From Maribellus sp. CM-23 (lineage in GTDB: Bacteria > Bacteroidota > Bacteroidia > Bacteroidales > Prolixibacteraceae), in assembly GCF_021354595.1 (NCBI RefSeq), contig NZ_JADWYJ010000006.1, positions 276,770 through 340,769 of the forward strand: a DNA stretch of 64,000 nucleotides, in the 5' to 3' direction. The first letter of the stretch is position 1, and every line of letters begins with the position of its first letter. Positions 17,360 to 26,322 of this stretch are shown piece by piece. The position numbers were made by a program, and so were the translations under genes. A model generated the notes under the pieces. The model saw only the letters and a program-made list of their open reading frames with translations. It did no database searches and was not told where the DNA came from.

Positions 17360-20300
17360 TTAGAAATTAATGTTTAATCCCATGGTTACAGTTCTCGGTA
17401 GTGGATAAGTACCATAATCAACTCCTGGGGTCAAAGAGCTGCCATCATAAAGATTTACTTCGGGATTATAACCTGAGTAATCAGTAATTGTCAGTAGATT
17501 CTGTCCTGTGACATAAATTCTTGCTCTATCAATTTTAATCTTTGAGGTTAATGTCTTAGGCAACGTATAACCAAGAGTTACATTTTGTAATCGGATGTAT
17601 GAACCATCTTCAATATGCCATGTTGAAGTTCGTCCATTATTCCCTTTACTTTTCCTGTTAGCCCGGTTTGTATTTCCATCCCCAGGGTTTTCTTCTGATA
17701 TCCACCTGTTCAAGGCAATAGCTGAATTATTGAAGTTTCCTTCCATATTATAGTTATATCGCCTTAGCAGATGCAAAATTTCGTTCCCTTGTACTCCTTG
17801 AACATTGAAGTTAACGTCGATACCTTTGTATTTTAAACTTGATGAGAAACCATATGTAAAATCGGGAGCATAATTTCCGACAATAGTTCTATCATTATTT
17901 ACGTCCATAACTCCGTCTTTATCAACATCAACAAACCGGAAATCGCCAACCTGAGTATTATCAAAATGAGGATATTTATCTAATTCTTCCTGATTCTTAA
18001 ATACTCCATCCTGAACCAGCAAATAATAAGAACCTATTCTTTCTCCAACCTGGGTTATAAAATAAGCATGTCCGGTTCCGGCAGTTGTAATAATAGGTGC
18101 ATTCTCTGGCCCCAAGGCTTTTACTTCATTCTTATTGGTAGAGAAATTTAAAGATGCTGTCCAATCAACCTTCCCAATTTTATTTCTTGTTGTTAAAGTA
18201 AATTCCCAGCCAGAATTATTTACTTTTCCAATATTCTGTCTTGCTGAACCAAAGCCAGTTGTAAATGGAACAGGAACATTTAGCAATAAATCCGAAGTGT
18301 TACTATTATACCAATCAGCTTCAATATTTATCCGGTCTCTAAACAAACCAATATCAATTCCAATATCCAACATTGCTGTTTTTTCCCAACCTAAATCGGC
18401 ATTTTCAACGTTAGACGGTTTTAGTCCATTTACTCCCTGACCATCACCAGAGCCAAGTACATAGTTATCTTTACTAACGCGTGAGATATGTTCGTAGTTA
18501 CCTATTTGGAAATTACCAGTCATACCATAACTTGCCCTTAATTTCAAGTTACTTATTGTACGGATACCTTTCAAAAATTCCTCTTCTGTAACTCTCCATC
18601 CCACTGAGGATGAGGGAAAATACCCCCACTTGTTATTTTCGCCAAACCTTGATGAACCATCTGCCCTTATAGCAGCAGTTAAAAGATATTTTCCTTTATA
18701 GTCGTACTGAATCCTTCCCAATACAGACAATAATGACCATTCTGAGATACCAGATGTTCCATCTGTTACTGTACCTGCACCGATGGTGTGGACTAAATCA
18801 TTAGGAAAATTTGTTGCTTCTACTCTATGGTTATTGCGATAATTTTTTTGTGATGAGAATCCAGCTAAACCTCTTAGATTATGATCTCCAATTCTTTTCG
18901 CATAACTTAAAGTATGTTCCAGAACCCAATTTATATAATATGTAGTACTTGCCCAACCAATTGGATTTGAGGGCTCATCATAGTATTTCCAACCGCGTGT
19001 TGGCAATGTTGAAGGACGATAATAATCTGCATGATAATGGTTGTAGGTAATCCCAGTTGAAAGTTTATATTTGAGACCTTCTAAAAGTTCATATTCAAGA
19101 TAACCATTCCCAATCAGGTTGGCATGATTAACTTTATTTTCTTCTAAATTAGCCTGAGCAACAGGATTTATAATTTCATTATGTTGATAGTCTGTACCAA
19201 TTCTCCAAAATCCATTCCCATCAAAATTATATGAACCATCTTCGTTATAAACTGGCCATGTAGGAGACATTCCTAGTGCAGCTGCTACTATTCCCTCCTC
19301 AGAATAAGGGCCATAAGCATCAACTACATTTTCAGATGTAAAGGATGGATTAAACTTGACGCCTACTTTTAGTTTATTAAATTTGGCATCCAAATTTAAA
19401 CGAATCCCATACTTTTTATAGTCTGAATTGATTATTATTCCTTCCTGATCGAAATAGTTTGCAGAGATAAAGTATTTGATATTTTCAGAACCTCCTGAAA
19501 AAGAGAGAGTATGTTTTGATAGCGGAGAGGTTCTAAATATTTGATCTTGCCAATCAGTATTTGTTAATCCAGGTTTACCTTCAAGATAAGATAATAATTC
19601 CGGCGGTATTTTCATCCATCCTTCTTTACGAACTTCATTAGGATCGTTAACACTTCCGTTAGGTACAGCATCTAAATATGCATTATTATGCCCATCACGT
19701 GATAACTCTGCGTACTGATATGCATCAAGCATATCAATTGTTTTTGAAGCTTCCTGCAATCCAAAAGAGGCATCATAACTAATTCGCATCTTACCGGTTT
19801 TTCCACTTTTGGTTGTTATAATAACAACACCATTTGATCCGCGAGAGCCATAAATAGCTGCTGCTGAAGCATCTTTTAACACTTCAATCGATTCAATATC
19901 GTCGACATTTACGGACTCAACAGCCTGTGCTCCTCTATCTGCGGGTATACCATCAATAACGTATAGGGGATCGTTACCTGCCGTTATCGAACCAGTCCCC
20001 CTTACTTTAATTGTCAATGCTGCTCCTGGTTCTCCTGTAGTTTGCAGAACTTGTACCCCGGCCATCTTTCCTGCCAATGCCTGATCGAAACCAGATACAG
20101 ATAAATCCTGTAAATCTTCCGCTTTGACAGAAGCAATAGAAGTAGTTACGTCTCTTTTATTTTGGACACCGTACCCTATTGCTACAACTTCCTCTAGACC
20201 AACCATATCCGCTTTCATTGAAGCATTGACTTGAGTTTGGTTACCAATAGCTAGTTCTTGGCTTTTCATTCCCACAAAAGAGAAAACAAGAATTTCCGCA

Positions 20301-20854
20301 TTATTTGGAATCTCCAGGCTATAATTGCCATCCATATCCGTTGTAACCCCAAGCGTTGTTCCTTTTACTACAACCGATGCTCCCGGAAGTGATTCTCCAT
20401 TTTCATCGCTTACTTTACCTGTAATGACACGCTTTTGAGGCTCATCAACTTCTGAACCTACATCTTGAAGGTGTTTTTCTTCCGTATTTACCTTTGATTT
20501 ATCAAAACCAACGAGAATCTGCCTATCCTCAATTTGATAAGTATTACCTGTATTTTCGAATAACTCATCAAGGACTTCATTGATTGCCTTACCTTCTATC
20601 TCAATACTTACTACACGGTTTAAATCGATGATTTGATCCTGATAGAAAAATATATATTCGCTTTGGTTTTCAATTGCATCGAAAATTTTCTCAATAGTTA
20701 CCGATTTCAAATTAATAGTTAATCTAGCAGTCTGCGAATAAGAGTTTGCACCCACTGAAACAAAGGAGGTAATAAGAAGTAGTATAATTAACCTCATAAT
20801 TAAAAATAATTTCTTTAGTTCCAGTAAGGAACTACCATCAACATTTTTTTTCAT
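17360..20854 (-). CDS. SusC/RagA TonB-dependent transporter with STN domain (island copy)
   Basis: 1164 residues. Signal segment about 18-42. An STN signalling domain (residues 43-120, LTINLKSVTIEKIFDAIENQ) is followed by a carboxypeptidase-regulatory-like domain (about 140-215, ITGKVSDENGESLPGASVVV). The plug carries AIGYGVQNKRDVTTSIASVK and DASAAAIYGSRGSNGVVIIT, and a 22-strand barrel ends in Phe (GLNINF). The STN domain links it to the FecR/sigma pair encoded just upstream. It imports a ligand across the outer membrane. Start at 20854 is accepted although M20 (MRLIILLLITS) is an equally likely start. Confidence 0.93.
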   Translation of the reverse strand: MKKNVDGSSLLELKKLFLIMRLIILLLITSFVSVGANSYSQTARLTINLKSVTIEKIFDAIENQSEYIFFYQDQIIDLNRVVSIEIEGKAINEVLDELFENTGNTYQIEDRQILVGFDKSKVNTEEKHLQDVGSEVDEPQKRVITGKVSDENGESLPGASVVVKGTTLGVTTDMDGNYSLEIPNNAEILVFSFVGMKSQELAIGNQTQVNASMKADMVGLEEVVAIGYGVQNKRDVTTSIASVKAEDLQDLSVSGFDQALAGKMAGVQVLQTTGEPGAALTIKVRGTGSITAGNDPLYVIDGIPADRGAQAVESVNVDDIESIEVLKDASAAAIYGSRGSNGVVIITTKSGKTGKMRISYDASFGLQEASKTIDMLDAYQYAELSRDGHNNAYLDAVPNGSVNDPNEVRKEGWMKIPPELLSYLEGKPGLTNTDWQDQIFRTSPLSKHTLSFSGGSENIKYFISANYFDQEGIIINSDYKKYGIRLNLDAKFNKLKVGVKFNPSFTSENVVDAYGPYSEEGIVAAALGMSPTWPVYNEDGSYNFDGNGFWRIGTDYQHNEIINPVAQANLEENKVNHANLIGNGYLEYELLEGLKYKLSTGITYNHYHADYYRPSTLPTRGWKYYDEPSNPIGWASTTYYINWVLEHTLSYAKRIGDHNLRGLAGFSSQKNYRNNHRVEATNFPNDLVHTIGAGTVTDGTSGISEWSLLSVLGRIQYDYKGKYLLTAAIRADGSSRFGENNKWGYFPSSSVGWRVTEEEFLKGIRTISNLKLRASYGMTGNFQIGNYEHISRVSKDNYVLGSGDGQGVNGLKPSNVENADLGWEKTAMLDIGIDIGLFRDRINIEADWYNSNTSDLLLNVPVPFTTGFGSARQNIGKVNNSGWEFTLTTRNKIGKVDWTASLNFSTNKNEVKALGPENAPIITTAGTGHAYFITQVGERIGSYYLLVQDGVFKNQEELDKYPHFDNTQVGDFRFVDVDKDGVMDVNNDRTIVGNYAPDFTYGFSSSLKYKGIDVNFNVQGVQGNEILHLLRRYNYNMEGNFNNSAIALNRWISEENPGDGNTNRANRKSKGNNGRTSTWHIEDGSYIRLQNVTLGYTLPKTLTSKIKIDRARIYVTGQNLLTITDYSGYNPEVNLYDGSSLTPGVDYGTYPLPRTVTMGLNINF

Positions 20855-20973
20855 AAATTTGAATGTTAAAAGTTAATATTGGACCTAATGGTCTAGTTAA
20901 ATTTTTCATAACCGGGTAATGTCTGCAACACATTTCCCGGTTTTTAATTCCTATTTTGTTTATTACATAAGCA

Positions 20974-22134
20974 TTAGTTTTTGATTCGTATTATATCATG
21001 TTCAGTTTCAACCGTTAATGATGAAGTATAGGCGATTGAGTTTAGTACATTTTGGACATCCTCCTTTAAATCAAGTTTACCGGAAAATGTGATATTGCTC
21101 AGATCACCATCAAGAATAATATCACTATTGTAATATCTTCCTATCTTCTTAATTACTTCATTAACAGGATCATTTTCACAAATAATGTAGCCATGTATCC
21201 ATGAAGTATATTGTTCTGTATCGATTTTACTTGTACTAATTGATTCTGATTCTTTGTCAAACAGTGCACTTTCTCCGGGAGATATATCAATACTTTTACT
21301 AAAACGTACTTTTTTGCTTACACTCACAGCTCCTTCTACCAAAACAGTTTGTGTGAAATTATCATCAGAATAGGCAGAAACATTAAATTCGGTTCCGGTT
21401 ACCATGATATCTACATCTGGAGTATAAACAATAAATGGATGTTCCTTATCCTTTACTACATCAAAAAATGCCTCGCCTGTCAAATAAACTTCCCTTTTCT
21501 TTCCATCAAAAGAAACCGGAAAAGAAAGTTGACTTCCTGCATTCACATAAACTGTAGTACCGTCTGGCAATTGCAAACTGGTTTGTTGGCCATAAGGCAT
21601 AACAACTTTTATAAATTTTTCTTGAGATTGTTGAAGATTAGCGCTGTTTAATGTATCCTTATTGACAATAATTTCTCCGGCAGATGCTATTTTAATTTCC
21701 GATTCTTTTTGCGGAATAGAACTGACGGATCCATCGGGTAAGATAATCCTAGCTTCATTATACTGTTCTGTTTTATTTTCTGCAAAATTGAATTTCGGGG
21801 CTTTTTGAATTTTTGGAATAAGAAGTGAGATACCTACAAGCATGATAAATACAGCTGCCCACCACCAAACAGCTTGGAGACTGATTTTTCTGACTTTTGC
21901 TTGTTTTGCTTTATTCCAAACCAGATCAAGTCTTTCTTGTGGGATTGGTTTTTCGACTGCCTTTAACGATTGAATAAATGCTACAGCTTCATTGATTGCT
22001 CCCTCTTTCTCTGGGAATTGCTGGATCACATTTTTCCAGAAGTGATCAGATTCTACAGTGGAATTTAACACCCACTGAATAAAATCTGAATCTGTTACAA
22101 ATTGATCGAAGTTATAGTTCTTATATTTTTTCAT
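20974..22134 (-). CDS. FecR-family anti-sigma factor
   Basis: 386 residues. Cytoplasmic N-terminal part (about 1-85), one membrane segment at about 90-108 (VWWWAAVFIMLVGISLLIP) and a periplasmic FecR domain (about 165-265, VVMPYGQQTSLQLPDGTTVY then FDGKKREVYLTGEAFFDV). A C-terminal DUF4974 domain follows (about 315-385, YIICENDPVNEVIKKIGRYY). It would hold the sigma factor until the STN domain of the SusC transporter signals ligand binding. It is 88 bases downstream of the sigma gene. Confidence 0.92.
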   Translation of the reverse strand: MKKYKNYNFDQFVTDSDFIQWVLNSTVESDHFWKNVIQQFPEKEGAINEAVAFIQSLKAVEKPIPQERLDLVWNKAKQAKVRKISLQAVWWWAAVFIMLVGISLLIPKIQKAPKFNFAENKTEQYNEARIILPDGSVSSIPQKESEIKIASAGEIIVNKDTLNSANLQQSQEKFIKVVMPYGQQTSLQLPDGTTVYVNAGSQLSFPVSFDGKKREVYLTGEAFFDVVKDKEHPFIVYTPDVDIMVTGTEFNVSAYSDDNFTQTVLVEGAVSVSKKVRFSKSIDISPGESALFDKESESISTSKIDTEQYTSWIHGYIICENDPVNEVIKKIGRYYNSDIILDGDLSNITFSGKLDLKEDVQNVLNSIAYTSSLTVETEHDIIRIKN

Positions 22135-22222
22135 ATAATCTCGTTCTACACCTTATAAAGACATAGAGCTCGATTACATCATCACTTTTTGTAAGCTTTT
22201 CTCTGATTTTTTCCTAAACTAC

Positions 22223-22861
22223 TCAAGAACAATATCTTTTTTTAAAGAAAAGATATAATAATATTCCTGAATTTTTTATTTCCTCACGTAAAGATTTTAT
22301 AGCTTTATAAATAACATTTCTACAGGATTCAATACTCATCTTCATAATTCCTGCAATCTCATCATATTCTAACCCTTTCGTGTAACGTAGATAGATTGCC
22401 TCCTTTTGACGAGCGGTTAGTTTACTAATTCCTTGTAACAACAATTGCTGGTTAATTTGTGCTTCTTCTGATTCTATGATTTTATGCTCGGCAGAAAACA
22501 GTATCTCAAATTGATATTCATCAACTTCCCTTGTTTGAATTTTTTTTTCCCTTTCCATTAAACGAATAAGGTTATTGCGAAATGCCCTCATTAGATAAAT
22601 TTGAGGATCGGCAGATTTACTAAAGTTTTTAGAATTTGTAAGTATGCGTGAAAACAGATCTTGAATACAATCTTCAATAAGTTGTGTATTTTGAGTAAAT
22701 TTAAGCCCATACTGATAAAGCGAGTGGGAATAATCAAGGTACACTTTCTCGATCACTGTTATATTACCCTGCCTTACCTTATTCCAAAGTTTATATTGAT
22801 CGTCATAATTATTACTGATCATCATAAGTCTTTTGTCTGATCTATATGCGAAAGTAAACAT
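22223..22861 (-). CDS. ECF sigma-70 factor
   Basis: 212 residues. Region 2 spans about 30-95 (VYLDYSHSLYQYGLKFT, then IEDCIQDLFSRI) and region 4 about 150-200 (LTARQKEAIYLRYTKGLEYD, EIAGIMKMSIESCRNVIYKAI). It pairs with the FecR gene downstream and is expected to drive the SusC/SusD genes and probably the rest of the island operon. The start could also be Met13 or Met14 (MMISNNYDDQ). Confidence 0.88.
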   Translation of the reverse strand: MFTFAYRSDKRLMMISNNYDDQYKLWNKVRQGNITVIEKVYLDYSHSLYQYGLKFTQNTQLIEDCIQDLFSRILTNSKNFSKSADPQIYLMRAFRNNLIRLMEREKKIQTREVDEYQFEILFSAEHKIIESEEAQINQQLLLQGISKLTARQKEAIYLRYTKGLEYDEIAGIMKMSIESCRNVIYKAIKSLREEIKNSGILLYLFFKKRYCS

Positions 22862-23743
22862 TTTAATAAATCTGGTTCTAATTTATAAAGCCAAAATATG
22901 AATAGCGCAATCCAATGTCTTATCGCAAAATAATCAATAAATTATTAAAATCTATTTACATACAAACTAATAAGTCAAGCTGCCTTAATGCCTTATTAAA
23001 TTTGCGGTTAGCTATTACAAATATGACAATTCTGATTCTCAAAACTTAAAGGAAAGACCAAGAATTTGAATTAATAGAAAAACATTTCATAAATGACAAA
23101 GTAGGATTATCGTATATTAATGCTAACAAGTTTATAGCATTAAATAAACGGTGGAAGAAGTAGTAAAAGTCAATAAAACAAAATGCAGTATAGCTATAGA
23201 ATAGGATTGTTATCCAGTTTTCATTTCTTTGATAATTGTAAAAATAAAGAATATCATTTCAATATTTATAGCTATACCCTTTCATGCAGTGTAAGGGAAG
23301 ATTGTATACTGACTTCTTCGAAACTTATTAAACGATTTTTAATAGTTTATTAGTCAAATTCTGTATGTTGAGACAAAACTAATTTGATCAAGATAAAATA
23401 AGGGCTTTATGGAGAATAATGTTTGAATATTACATAAGATGCTGATTTTGGAATAAAAAAAAGCATGAAGTCGTCTTTTTCGGGACACACCTATTATGTT
23501 AATTTAAGCTTTCTTACATTTTTTGTATCAAAACTCATTTCTTATTTTAAGATTATAACTCAAAGCGCGGCAGTAAATTTATAAGAGATTATTTCAAGAA
23601 CACGTTGTTTTTTCCTATCAATTTTATCTATTTTTATATCATAAAAGAAAAGTTCCTTAAATGTAAACTAAACGGTGAACCAGAAAAACAAGACTTCAGT
23701 AATCAGCTAATAAAGAAACACTAAGAAGATCGAATTGCAATCA
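22862..23743. other. Long non-coding right end of the island
   Basis: About 880 bases, very AT-rich. No gene, transposase or integrase remnant was recognised on either strand. It must hold the sigma-gene promoter. The 29-base subterminal repeat (23657-23685) is at its end, next to the attachment-like repeat. Confidence 0.55.
23657..23685 (+). repeat. Right copy of 29-base subterminal repeat
   Basis: 25 of 29 bases equal to 6943-6971, same orientation, sharing AAACGGTGAACC. It ends 58 bases before the partial tRNA copy. Confidence 0.55.
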
Positions 23744-23756
23744 TGTCATCCCGACT
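23744..23756 (+). repeat. Right attachment-like repeat (partial tRNA-Pro 3' end)
   Basis: TGTCATCCCGACT, identical to 6835-6847. Upstream the match to the tRNA continues imperfectly for nine bases (TTGCAATCA against TTCAAATCC) and then stops. There is no full tRNA here. Confidence 0.7.
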
Positions 23757-23772
23757 AAATTTAAAAAATAAG

Positions 23773-23805
23773 AGCCTGTATATCTAATGATTTACAGGCT
23801 TTTTG
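23773..23805. terminator. Hairpin terminator between island and araB
   Basis: AGCCTGTA (23773-23780) pairs with TACAGGCT (23793-23800) and TTTT follows on the plus strand. On the minus strand it lies 40 bases after the araB stop and is followed by CTTATTTTTT, so it could end the arabinose operon. Its stem is almost the same as that of the tRNA-Pro terminator, so it may be the original tRNA terminator displaced by the insertion. Confidence 0.65.
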
Positions 23806-23840
23806 TTTTCAAAAGGTTGAATATCTCAGCTTCCTTTACA

Positions 23841-25508
23841 TCAAGTCAACTCATTCTCAATAAACGCCCCAAATTTTTTATACTTCTCATACAATGCTTT
23901 GTATTCCCCAACATTCTCCGGAATCGGATGATATTCCATTTCAAATCCGCCTCCCATTTTGTCCTGAGCCTCTTTAAGGCTGGGATAAACACCGGCAGCC
24001 ACCGATGCAGCCATTGCTGTTCCAAGGGCACAAGCTTGTTCCGAGCGGGCCACTTTAATGGGCATATCTAAAACATCGGCCACAATTTGCATAACCAAAG
24101 GAGACTTTTTAGCGACTCCTCCCAATGCGATCACACCATCGATGCGAATACCTTCCGAAATAAAACGGTCGTTAATTGCTTTTGAGCCAAATGCAGTTGC
24201 TTCAACCAGAGCTCTGAAAATCCGTGGGGCATCGGAGCCTAAATTTAACCCGGCAATAGCACCTTTCAAAGCCTGGTTGGCATCCGGCGTGCGACGACCG
24301 TTCATCCAATCCAAAGCAACAATTCCACTTTCAGCAATCGGTATTTTAAAAGCTTCTTCGCTTAGTTTTGCGATTATTTTATCTGAAGTTTCAACTATAA
24401 GCTTTTGTTTTGTTGCTTCATCCAGTAACTCAGAATCAGCAAGGATATTTTTCATTGGCCACTCCAGCAAACGACGGAACCAGGCATAGATATCTCCAAA
24501 AGCTGATTGACCTGCCTCCAGGCCCATCATTCCCGGAACAATGGAACCATCCACTTGTCCGCAAATTCCTTTTACCAGTTTGTCGCCAACTTCTTCCATT
24601 GGAGCAATCAGCATGTCGCAGGTTGAAGTTCCCATCACTTTTGAAACATAGTAAGGTTCTATTTGTGCGCCAACAGCCCCCAGATGCGCATCAAAGGCTC
24701 CTACCCCAATTACCACGTTGGATGACAAGCCCAGTTTTTGCGCCCATTTTTCAGATAATGTTCCGGCGGCAACATCGCAAGTGTAAGTTTCCTTAAACAA
24801 GCGCTCTTTTAACCCGGTAAGCTTTGGATCTAGCCCTACCAAAAATTCTTCTGATGGCAAACCTCCAAAAGCTTCATGCCACATGGCTTTATGACCCGCT
24901 GCACAGCGGCTTCTTTTTAAAGTACCGGGATTTGTATTTCCCGTGAGTATGGCGGTAATCCAGTCGCAATGCTCTACCCAGGAATAGGCTGTCTTATAAA
25001 CTTCTTCGTCTTCCCGAATAACATGTAACAATTTTGCCCAAAACCATTCGGAAGAATAAATACCGCCTTCATATTTTGTAAAGTCTATGTTCCATTTTTT
25101 GGAGAGTACATTTATTTCATCCGCCTCTTTTACTGCCGTATGATCTTTCCAGAGTACAAACATGGCATTGGGATTCTCTTCAAACCCCGGAGTTAATGAA
25201 AGCGGAGTTCCTGTTTCGTTCACTGCAACCGGTGTTGAGCCGGTAGTATCAACCGAAATACCGACTACATTTCGGGCAACATGTTCTGGTACCTGTTTTA
25301 ACGCTTCAACAATCGTGTACTCCAATCCTTCCAGGTAATCCAGGGGATGCTGGCGAAACTGATTTTTGGGTGCATCACAATATTTGCCTTCTTTCCAACG
25401 CGGGTATTCGAAAACAACGCTGGCAATTTCTTCACCGTTTTCAGTATTTACGATTAATGAACGCACGGAGTCCGAACCGTAATCCAGTCCAATTGTATAT
25501 TTTGACAT
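23841..25508 (-). CDS. araB: Ribulokinase
   Basis: 555 residues of the FGGY kinase family. It phosphorylates L-ribulose with ATP to L-ribulose-5-phosphate, the second step of L-arabinose catabolism. TIGLDYGSDSVRSLIVN at the N-terminus is the phosphate-binding loop with the AraB-typical GSDSVR. VDTTGSTPVAVN, GVGAFDAHLGAVGAQ and the C-terminal IALGGVAKKSPLVMQIVAD (adenosine region) follow. It is the last gene of the operon, 30 bases after araD. Confidence 0.96.
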   Translation of the reverse strand: MSKYTIGLDYGSDSVRSLIVNTENGEEIASVVFEYPRWKEGKYCDAPKNQFRQHPLDYLEGLEYTIVEALKQVPEHVARNVVGISVDTTGSTPVAVNETGTPLSLTPGFEENPNAMFVLWKDHTAVKEADEINVLSKKWNIDFTKYEGGIYSSEWFWAKLLHVIREDEEVYKTAYSWVEHCDWITAILTGNTNPGTLKRSRCAAGHKAMWHEAFGGLPSEEFLVGLDPKLTGLKERLFKETYTCDVAAGTLSEKWAQKLGLSSNVVIGVGAFDAHLGAVGAQIEPYYVSKVMGTSTCDMLIAPMEEVGDKLVKGICGQVDGSIVPGMMGLEAGQSAFGDIYAWFRRLLEWPMKNILADSELLDEATKQKLIVETSDKIIAKLSEEAFKIPIAESGIVALDWMNGRRTPDANQALKGAIAGLNLGSDAPRIFRALVEATAFGSKAINDRFISEGIRIDGVIALGGVAKKSPLVMQIVADVLDMPIKVARSEQACALGTAMAASVAAGVYPSLKEAQDKMGGGFEMEYHPIPENVGEYKALYEKYKKFGAFIENELT

Positions 25509-25538
25509 TCTGATTGATTTTTGATGAATTAGTATTGA

Positions 25539-26225
25539 TTATTTCTGTCCGTAGTAAGCGTTTTTACCGTGCTTGCGCAGGTAATGTTTATCAAGTAAGA
25601 ATTGGTCGATCTCCGCATCCGGATTTAATTGCAGGGTATTGAAAGCCATCATGGCGACTTCTTCCATCACTTTTGCATTGTGAACCGCAGTCGCAGCATT
25701 ACGGCCCCAGGCAAATGGTCCATGATTATTGACAATTATTCCGGGAACAGCGTCTGCATCTGTTTTTGCAAATGTTTCCACAATTACGTTTCCGGTTTCC
25801 ACCTCGTACGCATTTTGTACCTCTTTTGCTGTAAGCTTACGGGTACACGGAATTGGCCCGTAAAAATAGTCGGCATGAGTTGTTCCCAGTGCCGGAATAT
25901 GTTTTCCGGCCTGCGCCCAGCTGGTTGCCCATGATGAATGGGTATGGACCACTCCCCCAATGTTTTTAAAAGCTTTGTACAGAACCAAATGAGTGGGCGT
26001 ATCGCTTGATGGTTTCAATTTCCCTTCAACCACATTTCCCTCAAGGTCAACTACCACCATATCGTCGGCTTTCATATCATCGTACGATACTCCGCTTGGC
26101 TTGATTATTACCAAACCTTTTTCACGGTCAATGGCACTAACATTGCCCCAGGTAAAAACCACCAAACCTAACTTTACCAAATCGAGGTTAGCTTTCAATA
26201 CCTCTTCTTTTAATTGTTCAAGCAT
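25539..26225 (-). CDS. araD: L-ribulose-5-phosphate 4-epimerase
   Basis: 228 residues, class II aldolase/AraD family. It converts L-ribulose-5-phosphate to D-xylulose-5-phosphate. TWGNVSAIDR near 25-34 and KPSGVSYDDM near 42-51 bind the phosphate. HTHSSWATSWAQAG near 95 carries the zinc-ligand histidines, and VNNHGPFAWG near 165 carries the third. Length matches the E. coli enzyme. Separated from the upstream symporter gene by 97 bases that hold a 12-base inverted repeat. Confidence 0.96.
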   Translation of the reverse strand: MLEQLKEEVLKANLDLVKLGLVVFTWGNVSAIDREKGLVIIKPSGVSYDDMKADDMVVVDLEGNVVEGKLKPSSDTPTHLVLYKAFKNIGGVVHTHSSWATSWAQAGKHIPALGTTHADYFYGPIPCTRKLTAKEVQNAYEVETGNVIVETFAKTDADAVPGIIVNNHGPFAWGRNAATAVHNAKVMEEVAMMAFNTLQLNPDAEIDQFLLDKHYLRKHGKNAYYGQK

Positions 26226-26248
26226 AATATTTTAGATTATGGTTCAGA

Positions 26249-26303
26249 CAGAGTACAAGGATTAAATAATACATTTAAGCACCGATAACAACCTTGTACT
26301 CTG
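26249..26303. repeat. Perfect 12-base inverted repeat between symporter gene and araD
   Basis: CAGAGTACAAGG (26249-26260) and CCTTGTACTCTG (26292-26303) are exact reverse complements with a 31-base AT-rich spacer. In the mRNA it would form a large hairpin upstream of araD. No T-run follows, so it may be a processing or stability element, or a regulator-binding pair. Confidence 0.7.
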
Positions 26304-26322
26304 ATCATTAACTTCCATTTTT

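Noticed and set aside
22862..23743. Remnant of an integrase at the right end of the island
   Set aside because: I looked for the tyrosine-recombinase box II pattern on both strands and saw none; the region is stop-rich.
23731..23756. Possible second tRNA-Pro
   Set aside because: Only the last third of the T arm and the acceptor 3' strand are present. No D or anticodon arm precedes it, so it is an attachment-like repeat.
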